Assembly (NCBI GenBank): GCA_934574095.1
Contig: CAKTMW010000008.1
Coordinates: 1 to 51,230, forward strand
Direction of reading: 5' to 3'
Origin: an uncultured Oscillospiraceae bacterium
GTDB lineage: Bacteria; Bacillota; Clostridia; Oscillospirales; Oscillospiraceae
Length of the DNA: 51,230 nucleotides
The notes under the pieces are model-generated. The model was not told the DNA's origin. It made no database searches and saw nothing but the letters and a program-made list of their open reading frames with translations. Position numbers and translations under genes: made by a program. How positions within the stretch are numbered: the first letter of the stretch is position 1; the number at the start of each line of letters is the position of its first letter. Shown in pieces: positions 24,808-33,075 of this stretch.

Positions 24808-27157
24808 TTTGCTCCCCCGGCTTGGTGGTCATCAGGCGGTATAGCTCCGTGTCGCGTGGCAGCTCATTGATGAACGGCACAAGGCAGGAGCCGACTTTAA
24901 TAAGCCCGTGTCCTGCCGGTGCGTCACTGACGCAATCCATCTGCGCGTCGCTGGCTCCCAGCAGCTTGGCCAGCTCCGCACGGTCAGTAGGTGCCTGGTT
25001 CAACAGCACCAAAAACTCGCTGTTGGCGAACATCAGCCGCGCCGTGTCGGACAGCAAACACTCCTCCACATTCTGTGTAATGCCGGTAAGGGTGGCGTAA
25101 TACTTGCGAAACCGCTTCCAGCATTTATACAGGAACTCGCTGGAGTAGTTGTTGATGGCGCTCTTACCGCCCACGCCGGGGCTGGCGAAGAACAGATAGA
25201 TCTCGTCGATATAGACGTGGGTATACCGCCCCTGCTGCCGGTTTCGGATGACGCGGTTCAAGATGCTGTCCAGCATCACCAGCAGGCCAATGGGTTTGAG
25301 ATTTTCGCCCAAGTCCTGAATGTCGTAGCAGGTGATGCGGTTGCGGGTGTCGATGTTGGTCTGGTGGGCGAACACGTTGAGACTGCCGGTGGTGAACAGC
25401 TCCAGCGCCAAGGCAATTTCGTGGGCAACAGGTTCTTTCTGCCGCATGAGGTCGTCGTAGAGGTCTTTCAGCGTGGGCGGATCGCCCTCGTATTTGCGGA
25501 TGTACTTGCGGTAGATGTTGGTGGTGCAGCGGTCGATGATGGACTTTTCTTTTGAGCCGATCTCACCCGCGCCCATAAGCTGTTCACACAGGGACATGAT
25601 GAACTCACTCTTGAGGACAAGGGGATTGCGCCCGTCGCCGTACTCCTTGGAAATGTCCAGCGCGTTGACATAGCTGCCGTTGGAGGCCGAGATGGTGATG
25701 ACCTCACCGCCCAGGGCGCGGATCAGCGGGCCATACTCGCGCTCAGGGTCTACCACAATAATGTCGTGGTCGGTGTTCAGGCCCACAAAGCCGATCTCCT
25801 GCTTGGCCATCATGGACTTGCCGCTGCCGGATACGCCCAGATACAGGCCGTGGCCATTCAGCAGGGCGTCACGGTTGCAGATGATAAGGTTGCGGGACAC
25901 GGCGTTGACACCGTAGTACAGGCCGCCGGTGTCCATGATCTCCTGCGTCTTAAAGGGCAGCAGCACGGCGGTACTCTCCGTGGTCAGCGTCCGCATAGCG
26001 TCGATACGCCGCAGGCCGTAGGGCAGCACCGTGTTCAGCGCGTCCTCCTGCTGGTGCTTCATGGTGGCAAACTGGCAGCCGTGGGAGCGGCCAATGGCGG
26101 ACAGCGCCTCCGTGTCCTGCTCCAACTGCTCCTCGTTGTCGGCAAGGTGGGTCAGCGTGACCAGCGCGTACATCATCCGTTGGTCGCGGGCGGTGAGGTC
26201 GTCCAGAAACTCCCGTGTTTCCTTCCGCATCTGCTCCAGATCATAGGGGATGTTGGCGGAGAAATTGTTGTGGTGGTTCTGCCGCTGCTGCCAGCGGGTG
26301 ATGTCGCTCTCCACCGCCATGATGCGCCGGTGCATCTCCGATACAGCCTCATCGGTGGCCACCGGTACAATGTCGATGGACAGCATCATGTTCCGCGGGT
26401 AGTCCATCAGCTCGGTTATCATGGTGTCCTTGATGAAGCTGGCGTACTCCCGCAGGAACAGGGTGCGGCCTACGCGGTCATCCACGGCGTAGTGGTCGGG
26501 AAAGAATTGCAGCGTCTCCGGCGCGATGGCGTCGCGGAAGTCGTGGCCCCGCCGCTGAGCGGTTTGCAGGTCGAAGGCGAAGGCCGATTCCTGCCCTACA
26601 CGGAAGAAGTCGTGGAACAGCTGCAGCCGCTCGTTGAGGGTGATTTCCCGTATGCCGGAATCCATGCGGCCGAGGCCAGCGGTCAGGTCAGTTCCCACGC
26701 GGGCGAAGAAGGTGCGGGCCTCCTCGATGCTGCGCTTGGCCACAGACACGGTGATGTACTTCTCCTGCACCAGATTGTTGCTGCCGGTGGCCTTGTCCAG
26801 CAGAATGCCGTTGTACTCGCGGCGCATATAGTCGCGGCCATCCTGCCGGTAGGCCATCAGGAGATTTTGGCTGAACTCCTGACGGTTGAGCTGGCGGTTC
26901 ACCAGCGTCAGCTTGATACCTGCGTCAATGGGCAGGCTGTTGAGAACGCCGCAATAGCCCAAGAACAGCTCCATTTGCTTTTCCGGCGAGGCCACAGCGT
27001 AATTGACATCAAAAAAACGCCAGGTCTTGGAAAACCTGCCGCTTACCTGAAAAACACCGTCCTTATAAATGCGCTTGATGGGAATGGACTGCTGCACACT
27101 GCGAGGAATGCGGAAAGTGTCCCGCTCCGTGCTGCGGCCCTTGAATAGTTTTCTCAC
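24800..27157 (-). CDS. VirB4-family conjugation ATPase
   Basis: A 785-residue type IV secretion ATPase (TraE/VirB4). The Walker A motif is GVSGSGKSMM (441-450), followed by DIIVVDPEREYGPL, and the Walker B motif is HVYIDEIYLFF near 655. The N-terminal VirB4 domain (about 40-380) is complete. It powers assembly or substrate movement of the mating channel at the membrane. The GTG start at 27157 follows AAGGAGGACAAGAA and overlaps the PrgI stop by 4 bp; the longer frame runs through prgI and is rejected. It appears intact, although most of the transfer operon is missing. Confidence 0.93.
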   Translation of the reverse strand: MRKLFKGRSTERDTFRIPRSVQQSIPIKRIYKDGVFQVSGRFSKTWRFFDVNYAVASPEKQMELFLGYCGVLNSLPIDAGIKLTLVNRQLNRQEFSQNLLMAYRQDGRDYMRREYNGILLDKATGSNNLVQEKYITVSVAKRSIEEARTFFARVGTDLTAGLGRMDSGIREITLNERLQLFHDFFRVGQESAFAFDLQTAQRRGHDFRDAIAPETLQFFPDHYAVDDRVGRTLFLREYASFIKDTMITELMDYPRNMMLSIDIVPVATDEAVSEMHRRIMAVESDITRWQQRQNHHNNFSANIPYDLEQMRKETREFLDDLTARDQRMMYALVTLTHLADNEEQLEQDTEALSAIGRSHGCQFATMKHQQEDALNTVLPYGLRRIDAMRTLTTESTAVLLPFKTQEIMDTGGLYYGVNAVSRNLIICNRDALLNGHGLYLGVSGSGKSMMAKQEIGFVGLNTDHDIIVVDPEREYGPLIRALGGEVITISASNGSYVNALDISKEYGDGRNPLVLKSEFIMSLCEQLMGAGEIGSKEKSIIDRCTTNIYRKYIRKYEGDPPTLKDLYDDLMRQKEPVAHEIALALELFTTGSLNVFAHQTNIDTRNRITCYDIQDLGENLKPIGLLVMLDSILNRVIRNRQQGRYTHVYIDEIYLFFASPGVGGKSAINNYSSEFLYKCWKRFRKYYATLTGITQNVEECLLSDTARLMFANSEFLVLLNQAPTDRAELAKLLGASDAQMDCVSDAPAGHGLIKVGSCLVPFINELPRDTELYRLMTTKPGEQNA

Positions 27158-27489
27158 TTCTTGTCCTCCTTCTCCCAAAGGTCGTATAGGTAGTTTTCGC
27201 TGTGCCATAGCCGCCGGCCGGCCAGCAGAAAGTTGGTCTTGCACCACGCCCACAGGAATTGCTCCAGCGTCAGGCCGTTGTAGTGAAAGAAGCCTGCCGC
27301 CGCCATAGGCGTAGCACCCACGATGCACAGCCAGCCCAGCGTCTCGCGGTCTAACATACCCCGCAAGGCAAAGTACAGCCCCACCGCCGTACCCACCGCC
27401 AGCAGCGAACAGATGAGCTGCCGCGCTGTCAGGCCGAAGTAGACGGTTTCCTTATAACTGCGTATTTCTTTGTTGATTTTGATCTCCAT
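27154..27489 (-). CDS. PrgI-family conjugation membrane protein (VirB3-like)
   Basis: A 111-residue protein of the PrgI family (PF12666). The N-terminus EIKINKEIRSYKETVYFGLT is characteristic. Two membrane helices follow (about 22-42 and 50-68), then a polar C-terminus. In Gram-positive elements PrgI sits directly before virB4, as seen here with a 4-bp overlap. The start at 27489 has GGAGGGTACAC upstream. Confidence 0.88.
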   Translation of the reverse strand: MEIKINKEIRSYKETVYFGLTARQLICSLLAVGTAVGLYFALRGMLDRETLGWLCIVGATPMAAAGFFHYNGLTLEQFLWAWCKTNFLLAGRRLWHSENYLYDLWEKEDKK

Positions 27490-27607
27490 GTGTACCCTCC
27501 ATAGTTCAGAGAGGATTTTTGCAACCTTTAACACTCTTCCTCTCTACAACTCATTATTACATCATATATGCAAGAAGATAGCTTCAAAAATATCTGTGCC
27601 TTCCCGA

Positions 27608-27634
27608 ATAATATTGAAACCCGTCTCAAATTGA
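27608..27634. terminator. Terminator between RelE and PrgI
   Basis: AAACCCGTCTCAA-A-TTGAGACGGGTTT, placed just after the RelE stop on the minus strand. Confidence 0.75.
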
Positions 27635-27670
27635 GACGGGTTTGGGTAAGAATATTACTGCGGCGGTCTG

Positions 27671-28000
27671 CTATTCCAAAGGCATTTCCAGCAATGCAGC
27701 GGTTTGGTCGCGGCGACCATACACGACCGCCGTAACGGCTACCTGCGCCTTAGCTTCATCAATCAAGTAATAGACAAAGAAATTCTTGACGATCATTTTC
27801 CGTATGCCGCGAGAGTACCAGGGTTCTTCTGGTGTCAACGGGTATCGCGCCGGATGCTGCTTCAACGAGCGAATCTCTTTCTTCAGTTGATCCGACCACC
27901 GCCGTGCAATTACCGGCTCCTGCAAGCTGTGAGAAATATAAGTGACAGTCTGTTGGATTTGTTCCACAGCCTGTGGGGTCAGCCTTACCTCATATTCCAT
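27671..28000 (-). CDS. RelE/ParE-family toxin
   Basis: A 109-residue protein of the type II toxin RelE/ParE superfamily: MEYEVRLTPQAVEQIQQTVTYI at the N-terminus, ARRWSDQLKKEIRSLKQHPARYPL in the middle and KNFFVYYLIDEAKAQVAV near the C-terminus. RelE toxins cleave mRNA on the ribosome and ParE toxins inhibit gyrase; the sequence alone does not tell which. It starts 2 bp after the antitoxin stop, so the two genes are coupled. Confidence 0.87.
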   Translation of the reverse strand: MEYEVRLTPQAVEQIQQTVTYISHSLQEPVIARRWSDQLKKEIRSLKQHPARYPLTPEEPWYSRGIRKMIVKNFFVYYLIDEAKAQVAVTAVVYGRRDQTAALLEMPLE

Positions 28001-28002
28001 GC

Positions 28003-28299
28003 TTAAATACCCTCGTTTATCGTTGCAAAGGCTTCATCGACAGAGACCGTCTGCCCATTTTTCGCCTGCTGATAGCCCTTTTCCATCATTGCATTGAACT
28101 GTTCTTCTGTCAGGCTATCGCGTGTGGGGAGTTTGGGAACTGCGAGGGAATACGGCACACCACCGGTCATGATAATCTGCCGATACAATGTGTCTATCAG
28201 CACAGAAACAGGTAAGCCAATCTGTTCAAGTATTGTCTCAGCCTGCCGTTTGATCTCCGGCTGCACTCTAGCTGTCACATTTGCGCTTTTTGTTGCCAT
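28003..28299 (-). CDS. RelB/DinJ-family antitoxin
   Basis: A 98-residue protein. The N-terminal KSANVTARVQPEIKRQAETILEQIGLPVSVLIDTLYRQI is the ribbon-helix-helix DNA-binding part of RelB/DinJ antitoxins, and the C-terminal SLTEEQFNAMMEKGY onward is the toxin-binding tail. It probably represses its own promoter together with the toxin. The start at 28299 follows AAAGGCAGGTGCTTATT. The pair may stabilise the island. Confidence 0.88.
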   Translation of the reverse strand: MATKSANVTARVQPEIKRQAETILEQIGLPVSVLIDTLYRQIIMTGGVPYSLAVPKLPTRDSLTEEQFNAMMEKGYQQAKNGQTVSVDEAFATINEGI

Positions 28300-28325
28300 A
28301 ATAAGCACCTGCCTTTCTTATCTTT

Positions 28326-28354
28326 AGTATACCCTAATGTGTCGCTGTTTGCAA
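28326..28354 (-). promoter_or_regulatory. Promoter of the RelBE operon
   Basis: On the minus strand TTGCAA, a 17-bp spacer and TATACT, 26 bp upstream of the antitoxin start. Confidence 0.75.
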
Positions 28355-28361
28355 TACATTT

Positions 28362-28760
28362 TTACAGCCCAAACATCTCCCGTACCACGCGGTCGGCACC
28401 TTTCACCAGTCCTACCAGCACCAGCATATCCTTGAACTTCTTGTTCAAGTGTTCCGTCATGATAGGTCGGCCGTTGGCTTGGCAAATTACAAGACCATAA
28501 TCAGCATACCCTTCGGGGCCAAGCTCCTTTTTCAAATTCTCCTGTAACTCCCTCAGACCGGCCAATGCCTGCATGGTGCTGGCAGGAACATCAATTTCCC
28601 GGATACTGCCTTCCGTTTTAGGCTGCTTCAGCATAATGCTCGTTTTTGTTCCGGGATAAAGGTTCGGAAAGGTGAAAAGAATCTGCATTTTCGGAAGTTT
28701 TGCGTTTTCCTTGCCAATACGGTCAATAACGCGATCAATGCTGACACGTTGTTTTACCAT
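28362..28760 (-). pseudogene. Broken tyrosine integrase (middle fragment)
   Basis: A 132-codon frame. Residues ~20-105 resemble the catalytic domain of a tyrosine recombinase: PNLYPGTKTSIMLKQPKTEG, SIREIDVPASTMQALAGL, and DYGLVICQANGRPIMTEHLNKKFKDM. The N-terminal domains, the HxxR box and the nucleophilic Tyr are missing, and the last ~20 codons come from unrelated sequence. It differs from the intact integrase at 13480, so it came from a second element. Confidence 0.75.
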
Positions 28761-29256
28761 AATGCGCTCCGAACAGGCTCTTAGAGAGGCTGCCGGTCTT
28801 GAACAGGGCGAAGCACAGCAGGACCGTGTAGCCCATGCAGGCCCATATCGCGCCTGAGATATTTCCGTCCGTGGCGATACTCTGTACCAAAACAGAGTAG
28901 ATTCCCACGCACACCATGATTAGAAATGCCTGGAACGCCAATGCAAACAGGGATTTCAAGTAGTTCTGTCCTGTATGGCTCCAATCCCGGTTCGTCATAG
29001 TGGCAAGCGGAATTGGTCCAACGGAAGTTGTCAAATACACCTCGATCATGCGGCCGTAGATGACAAGCATGATACAGTGACCGTGTCCGCGATGTGTGGA
29101 TGCAATCACATCCTCGTCGCACAGCTGTGCACAGACGGACGCAGCCACGGCTTCTTCGCCGGTGTACAGGTGGACAGAACCGCGGAGCTTGTTCTCCGTA
29201 AAGAGAGTCCATGCGGTTTCTTCAAAGTCCCGGATCTCGTTTGAATGGTTTATTCA
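28735..29256 (-). pseudogene. Chimeric relic: E1-alpha dehydrogenase N-terminus fused to VirB6 C-terminus
   Basis: One minus-strand frame joins two unrelated pieces. From 29238 to about 29075 it encodes IRDFEETAWTLFTENKLRG, SVHLYTGEEAVAASVCAQL and STHRGHGHC, the N-terminus of a thiamine-dependent dehydrogenase E1-alpha (AcoA/PdhA type). From about 29070 it continues as LVIYGRMIEVYLTTSVGPIP and IWACMGYTVLLCFALFKTGSL, the C-terminus of a VirB6/TrbL conjugation membrane protein. An in-frame stop lies at 29254 and no start with a binding site is seen. Confidence 0.75.
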
Positions 29257-29286
29257 ATGATGCCGGTCAGCGTCTGGCCGGGGGGG

Positions 29287-29335
29287 TGCCAAAAGCGCCG
29301 TGACCCATTCCTATGGGTCACGGCGCTTTTTCGCG
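29287..29335 (-). terminator. Terminator of the GH25 gene
   Basis: AAAAGCGCCGTGACCCAT-TCCT-ATGGGTCACGGCGCTTTTT. It follows the GH25 stop on the minus strand and marks the probable edge of core chromosome. Confidence 0.85.
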
Positions 29336-29337
29336 TC

Positions 29338-30243
29338 TTATTCCGTTTTTGTCTTCGGCACAAACAGCAGGTTTTCGTCCACCTGGATATCAAACCCCTC
29401 CACCTGTCCGCCGGCGGAGTACTGCCACATGTCGAACCGGTAGTAGAAGTCCGGATAGCTGTTGTAGTCCGCCACCCACAGGGAGTAGTCCGCCAGGCGG
29501 CTCAGGTCGTAGTGATAGTACCCCTGCTGGCGGTTGATGTACACGCCCGCCTGATAGCCCGCCGCCTCGATGGCCTGGCAGAAGGCCGCGGCGCTGTCGG
29601 TCAGGTTGGCGTAGTCATAGCCGTTGGTGCGGGAGTCCTCGGCGCTGACCGGCTCCCAGTCGAAGTACACCGGCAGCTCCAGCTTGCGGCCGTTCAGCCG
29701 TTCCAGCACGTACTGGGCCTCCTCGCGGCCCTCTTCCGCTGTCAGCGCCTGGGAGAAAAAGTACACGCCCGCGTCGATACCGGCGGCGTGAGCGCCGTCC
29801 AGATGGCTGTCAAACAGGTCGTCCGGTTGCAAAGCGCCCTTGCCGTAGCCCCGGAAGCCCAGACGGATGACGGCGAACTCCACGCCGCTCTCCGCTGCCT
29901 TGGTCCAGTCCACGTTTTTCTGGAACACCGACAGGTCGACGCCCCGCCGGACGGTAAATTCACTGCCCACATACCAGGGCTGCTCCTCCAGCGTCACGAA
30001 CTGCCAGCGGTGCAGCGGGCTGACGGCGAAGTTCTCGTGGGGCGTCAGCCACACCATATTGGCCCCGTCGTTGACATATATCTGTCCTGCGTGAGGGTCC
30101 GGTTCCTCCCGCTGGGCCGTGGGCAGCAGCGAGCGGACCACCAGCAGCGCCAGCGCGATCAGCACCGCCGCCAGTACCGCCAGCAGAACGAGCAGCCCCA
30201 CCGGACGTTTCTGTTTCCGACGTCTTCTGGTCATGGTCTCCAT
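29338..30243 (-). CDS. Glycoside hydrolase family 25 (lysozyme-like) protein
   Basis: A 301-residue protein. Basic residues 1-13 and a helix at ~15-38 anchor it in the membrane; the outer part from ~98 is a GH25 muramidase domain starting RRGVDLSVFQKNVDW. Family acidic motifs DLS, EFAVIRLGFRGYGKG, DAGVYFFSQA and PVYFDWEPV are present, and MWQYSAGG is the usual C-terminal landmark. It would cut the glycan strand of peptidoglycan. It starts 2 bp after the flavoprotein gene; an alternative ATG four codons later is possible. Confidence 0.9.
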   Translation of the reverse strand: METMTRRRRKQKRPVGLLVLLAVLAAVLIALALLVVRSLLPTAQREEPDPHAGQIYVNDGANMVWLTPHENFAVSPLHRWQFVTLEEQPWYVGSEFTVRRGVDLSVFQKNVDWTKAAESGVEFAVIRLGFRGYGKGALQPDDLFDSHLDGAHAAGIDAGVYFFSQALTAEEGREEAQYVLERLNGRKLELPVYFDWEPVSAEDSRTNGYDYANLTDSAAAFCQAIEAAGYQAGVYINRQQGYYHYDLSRLADYSLWVADYNSYPDFYYRFDMWQYSAGGQVEGFDIQVDENLLFVPKTKTE

Positions 30244-30244
30244 C

Positions 30245-30838
30245 TCATTTCACCGCTTGCAGCTGCCACAGCACCTGCTGGGCAAAGTGCCGGGCGCGCT
30301 GAGCCTTCTCCTCGTCCATGAAAGCGGTCTTGTAGCCCAGATGCCGCTCGCCGTACAGTCCCAGCCAGCGGAGATGGGCATGCTTGCAGGTGCGGCGCAG
30401 GGCCTCCTCCCACAAATCGGCGCCCTTTTCCACCCGATAGCCGCAGGTGGTGATGGCCGCCACCGCCTTGCCCTCCCACAGGGAAGGGCCCTTCTCGTCG
30501 CCGTAGTACTTGCACAGGGCATAGATGCAGCGGTCCAGCGCCGCCTTCATGGGGGCGGTGCAGCTCCAGAGGTAGATGGGGCTGGCCAACAGCAGCAGGT
30601 CGCAGGCGAGGATATCGTCATAGATGGCGGTCATATCGTCGTCGATGACGCAGTTGGGGCCGTCCCAGTCCCACTGGCAGCCGCGGCAGGCCATACAGGG
30701 GCTGATGGCCTCGTCATACAGGGAATAGGTCACAAAGCTGTGGCCCGCCGCCTGCCACTCGTCCAGAAATTCCGTCAGCAGGGCGCGGGTGTTGCTCTGG
30801 CCCCCTCTGGGGGAGGCAAACAGTACGCAGCATTTCAT
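30245..30838 (-). CDS. Flavodoxin-family NAD(P)H-dependent oxidoreductase
   Basis: A 197-residue FMN-binding protein. The phosphate-binding loop is LFASPRGGQSNTRALL near residues 5-20. A four-cysteine cluster (SPCMACRGCQ with a further Cys eight residues on, near 50-65) recalls iron-sulfur flavoproteins. LLLASPIYLWSCTAPMKAALDR is the second FMN loop. It is a cytosolic redox protein with unknown partner. The start at 30838 has GAAGGAGATCGCCCT in front; the longer frame runs into the neighbouring gene. Confidence 0.88.
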   Translation of the reverse strand: MKCCVLFASPRGGQSNTRALLTEFLDEWQAAGHSFVTYSLYDEAISPCMACRGCQWDWDGPNCVIDDDMTAIYDDILACDLLLLASPIYLWSCTAPMKAALDRCIYALCKYYGDEKGPSLWEGKAVAAITTCGYRVEKGADLWEEALRRTCKHAHLRWLGLYGERHLGYKTAFMDEEKAQRARHFAQQVLWQLQAVK

Positions 30839-30851
30839 AGGGCGATCTCCT

Positions 30852-31676
30852 TCAAAGCTTCTCAAAAATGTGGATGTCAAACGCCGCCGTGGTGGTCAGG
30901 CTGTCCCGCGCCGCCAGACGCTCCTTGCCTGCCCGCGGCGTTTTCCAGCAGTAGGGCGTCATGCCGAACAGCGCTTGAATATCCTCCTGGCAGGGCAGGG
31001 TGATGACGTCCTTCACATGGACGATGTCCACGTACCGGAAGCCCGCATAGGGCGTCTCCTTCGTCTCGTTGCGGTAGGGGCGGTCATACAGCACCTGCTT
31101 CATCTCCCACAGGTGCTCCGCCGCCGGAACCACATACAGAAAGTGGCCGCCCGGCGTCATCACCCGGCGGAACTCCTCCTCCGCCAGGGGCGAGAAGCAA
31201 TCCAGCAGCAGATCGACGGTCTTGTCCGCCAGCGGCAGGTGATACGCGCTGGCTACGGCGATCTCCGCCTGTTTTACCTGTTTGGCCGCGCGGCGGGCCA
31301 TGTCCTTGGAGATGTCGATGCCCGCCATCCGGGGCATTTTTCCGGCGGCGGTCAGGGTTTCGTACAGCGCGGCGGTATAGTACCCCTCGCCGCAGCCCAC
31401 GTCCAGCACCGCCGGAGCGTGGCGGGTATAGGTCAGGGCGATATCGCACAGGGCGTCCCGCAGGAACTCGTAGTAGCCCTTATTGAGAAACGCGCTTCGC
31501 GCGGCGGTCATGGCCTTGTCGTCGCCGGGGGTCTTGGAGTGCCGCTGGTTCACCGGCAGCAGATAGGTATAGCCCTCCTTGGCGATGTCAAAGCAGTGGC
31601 CGCCGGGGCAGCGGTAGGTCTTTTCCTCCCGCGTCAGCGCCGCGCCGCATACGGTGCAGCGAAACAGGCTTTTCAT
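30852..31676 (-). CDS. RlmA-type 23S rRNA (guanine-N1)-methyltransferase
   Basis: A 274-residue protein. An N-terminal zinc finger has FRCTVCGAAL and YRCPGGHCFDIAKEGY (C7, C10, C23 and H27/C28), a hallmark of RlmA. The SAM-binding motif is VLDVGCGEGYYTAAL near 110, followed by GIDISKDMARRAAK. RlmA methylates G745/G748 of 23S rRNA and in some relatives affects macrolide resistance; which base is used here is not known. The start at 31676 follows GAAGGGAGAAACGCT and overlaps the MATE stop by 4 bp (ATGA). Confidence 0.88.
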   Translation of the reverse strand: MKSLFRCTVCGAALTREEKTYRCPGGHCFDIAKEGYTYLLPVNQRHSKTPGDDKAMTAARSAFLNKGYYEFLRDALCDIALTYTRHAPAVLDVGCGEGYYTAALYETLTAAGKMPRMAGIDISKDMARRAAKQVKQAEIAVASAYHLPLADKTVDLLLDCFSPLAEEEFRRVMTPGGHFLYVVPAAEHLWEMKQVLYDRPYRNETKETPYAGFRYVDIVHVKDVITLPCQEDIQALFGMTPYCWKTPRAGKERLAARDSLTTTAAFDIHIFEKL

Positions 31677-33067
31677 AGCGTTTCTCCCTTCGGCACCGTT
31701 ACGTCGTGTATCCATTTACCCTTTTGAATCCGCCACGCGCACAGCGGCACCTTGAGAATGGACTCCGCCTGAATGGCGGCGGCCACCCACCAGTAGGAGC
31801 TGTGCAGCACCAGGGCGAACAGCGCCGTCAGCGGCAGCGCCGCCAGCCACTGGGGGCCGATATCCAGCGCGGCGGAGCAGAACACGTCGCCGCCCGCCCG
31901 CAGTACGCCGGTGACGGCGGTGATGGAATAGGCGTGCAGCGGAATGGACGCGAAGCCCGTCACCGCCAGCGCCGTGGCAATGGCCGCCGTCTCGCCGTAC
32001 AGCTGGAACAGGGGGAAGATCACCGGCTGGAACAGCAGCGGCACCAGCGCCAGAGAGACGATCATCAGCACCACGCCCACCAGAATGGTGACCCACAGCA
32101 GTGTGCGGCTCAGGGCCATCACTTCCTCCCGGCTCTGCCCCTCGCCGATGGCCTTGCCCACCATGACGGCGGTGGCGGCGCCCAGACCGAAGCACACCAC
32201 CAGGAACAGCCGGTTCAGGTTGCCCATGACGGCGTTGGCCGCCAGATATTCCACCAGATTGGGGGTATAACCCAAAATCACCGTCAGCATACTGTTGCCC
32301 AGGCCCCACAAAAGCTCATTGCACAGCACAGGGGAGGAGTACTTTACGAACCGGCGCAGCATCTCCCAGCCGGGGCGGAAGAAGACCTTCAAATGCAGGG
32401 GCATGGTCTTGCTGCGCAGGGCGCAGAACAGGCACACCACAAACTCCGCCACGCGGCTGAGCAGCGTGGCGATGGCCGCGCCCTCCACCCCCAGCATGGG
32501 AAAGCCCAGCTTGCCGAAGATCAGCAGATAGTTCATGCCGGTATTCAGCACCGTAGACATGCCGAACAGCTTCATGCCGAAGCTGGAGTTCTCCACGCTG
32601 CGCTGGGCGCTGACGTAGATAGAGGACAGCATGTTGAACACATAGGAAAAGCCGATAAGGCGCAGATACGGCGCCCCCAGCAGCGAAAGCTGGTGGTCGT
32701 CGCTGAGAAGGTCCATGATCTCCACCGGCCAGCGGTACAGCACCAGGCCGATCACAGCGGCGATCCCCACGCCCAGATAGGCGGCCACACCTATGGCGCG
32801 GCTGATGTTCTCCATGTCCTTCTTGCCCCAGTACTGGCTGATGAGGATGCCCACGCCGGACTGGACGCCGAACACGATGGAGATCAGCAGAAACACCGGC
32901 ACATTGGCGGTGGTCACGGCGGCCATGGCCTCGTTGCTCAGCTGGCTGACCATGAAGGTGTCGATCAGGCCCAGCGAGAAGGTGATGAGATTTTGCAGGG
33001 CGATGGGCGCCGTCAGAAAAAAGAGCCGCTTGTAAAAGGACTTGGGACGTTTCAGTTCTTGGATCAT
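31673..33067 (-). CDS. MATE-family efflux transporter
   Basis: A 464-residue polytopic membrane protein with about 12 helices in two MatE halves. The N-terminus FYKRLFFLTAPIALQNLITFSLGLIDTFMV and the repeat NELLWGLGNSMLTVILGY in the second half are typical. Such proteins export drugs or metabolites using Na+ or H+ gradients; the substrate is unknown. It is translationally coupled to the RlmA-like gene and lies 8 bp after the cysteine desulfurase gene. TGAGGTAAGAA precedes the start. Confidence 0.92.
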   Translation of the reverse strand: MIQELKRPKSFYKRLFFLTAPIALQNLITFSLGLIDTFMVSQLSNEAMAAVTTANVPVFLLISIVFGVQSGVGILISQYWGKKDMENISRAIGVAAYLGVGIAAVIGLVLYRWPVEIMDLLSDDHQLSLLGAPYLRLIGFSYVFNMLSSIYVSAQRSVENSSFGMKLFGMSTVLNTGMNYLLIFGKLGFPMLGVEGAAIATLLSRVAEFVVCLFCALRSKTMPLHLKVFFRPGWEMLRRFVKYSSPVLCNELLWGLGNSMLTVILGYTPNLVEYLAANAVMGNLNRLFLVVCFGLGAATAVMVGKAIGEGQSREEVMALSRTLLWVTILVGVVLMIVSLALVPLLFQPVIFPLFQLYGETAAIATALAVTGFASIPLHAYSITAVTGVLRAGGDVFCSAALDIGPQWLAALPLTALFALVLHSSYWWVAAAIQAESILKVPLCAWRIQKGKWIHDVTVPKGETL

Positions 33068-33075
33068 TTCTTACC

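Larger units (their letters stand above)
13301..29250. mobile_element. Decayed integrative conjugative element / genomic island at tRNA-Arg
   Basis: The island begins after tRNA-Arg(CCU) and carries integrase, excisionase, Tn916-type regulators, a PrgI-VirB4-NlpC/P60 conjugation fragment, a toxin-antitoxin pair and cargo. The relaxase, VirD4 coupling protein and intact VirB6 are not in it. Broken pieces of another integrase, VirB6 and a second NlpC/P60 gene show repeated rearrangement. The left end is supported by the tRNA; the right end is placed only by the return of core-type genes after 29,338, and no direct repeat of the tRNA 3' end was found there. Confidence 0.65.

Noticed and set aside
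28781..29212. A 143-codon minus-strand frame overlapping the E1-alpha/VirB6 relic
   Set aside because: The recognisable protein similarity is in the other frame; this one gives Arg/His-rich sequence without family features.
29277..29300. A possible right attachment site, because GGTGCCAAAAGCGCCGT resembles the tRNA-Arg 3' flank GCGTACCAAAAACGCTGT
   Set aside because: The similarity covers only terminator-type sequence; the T-arm and acceptor of the tRNA are not repeated, so it is no att duplication.
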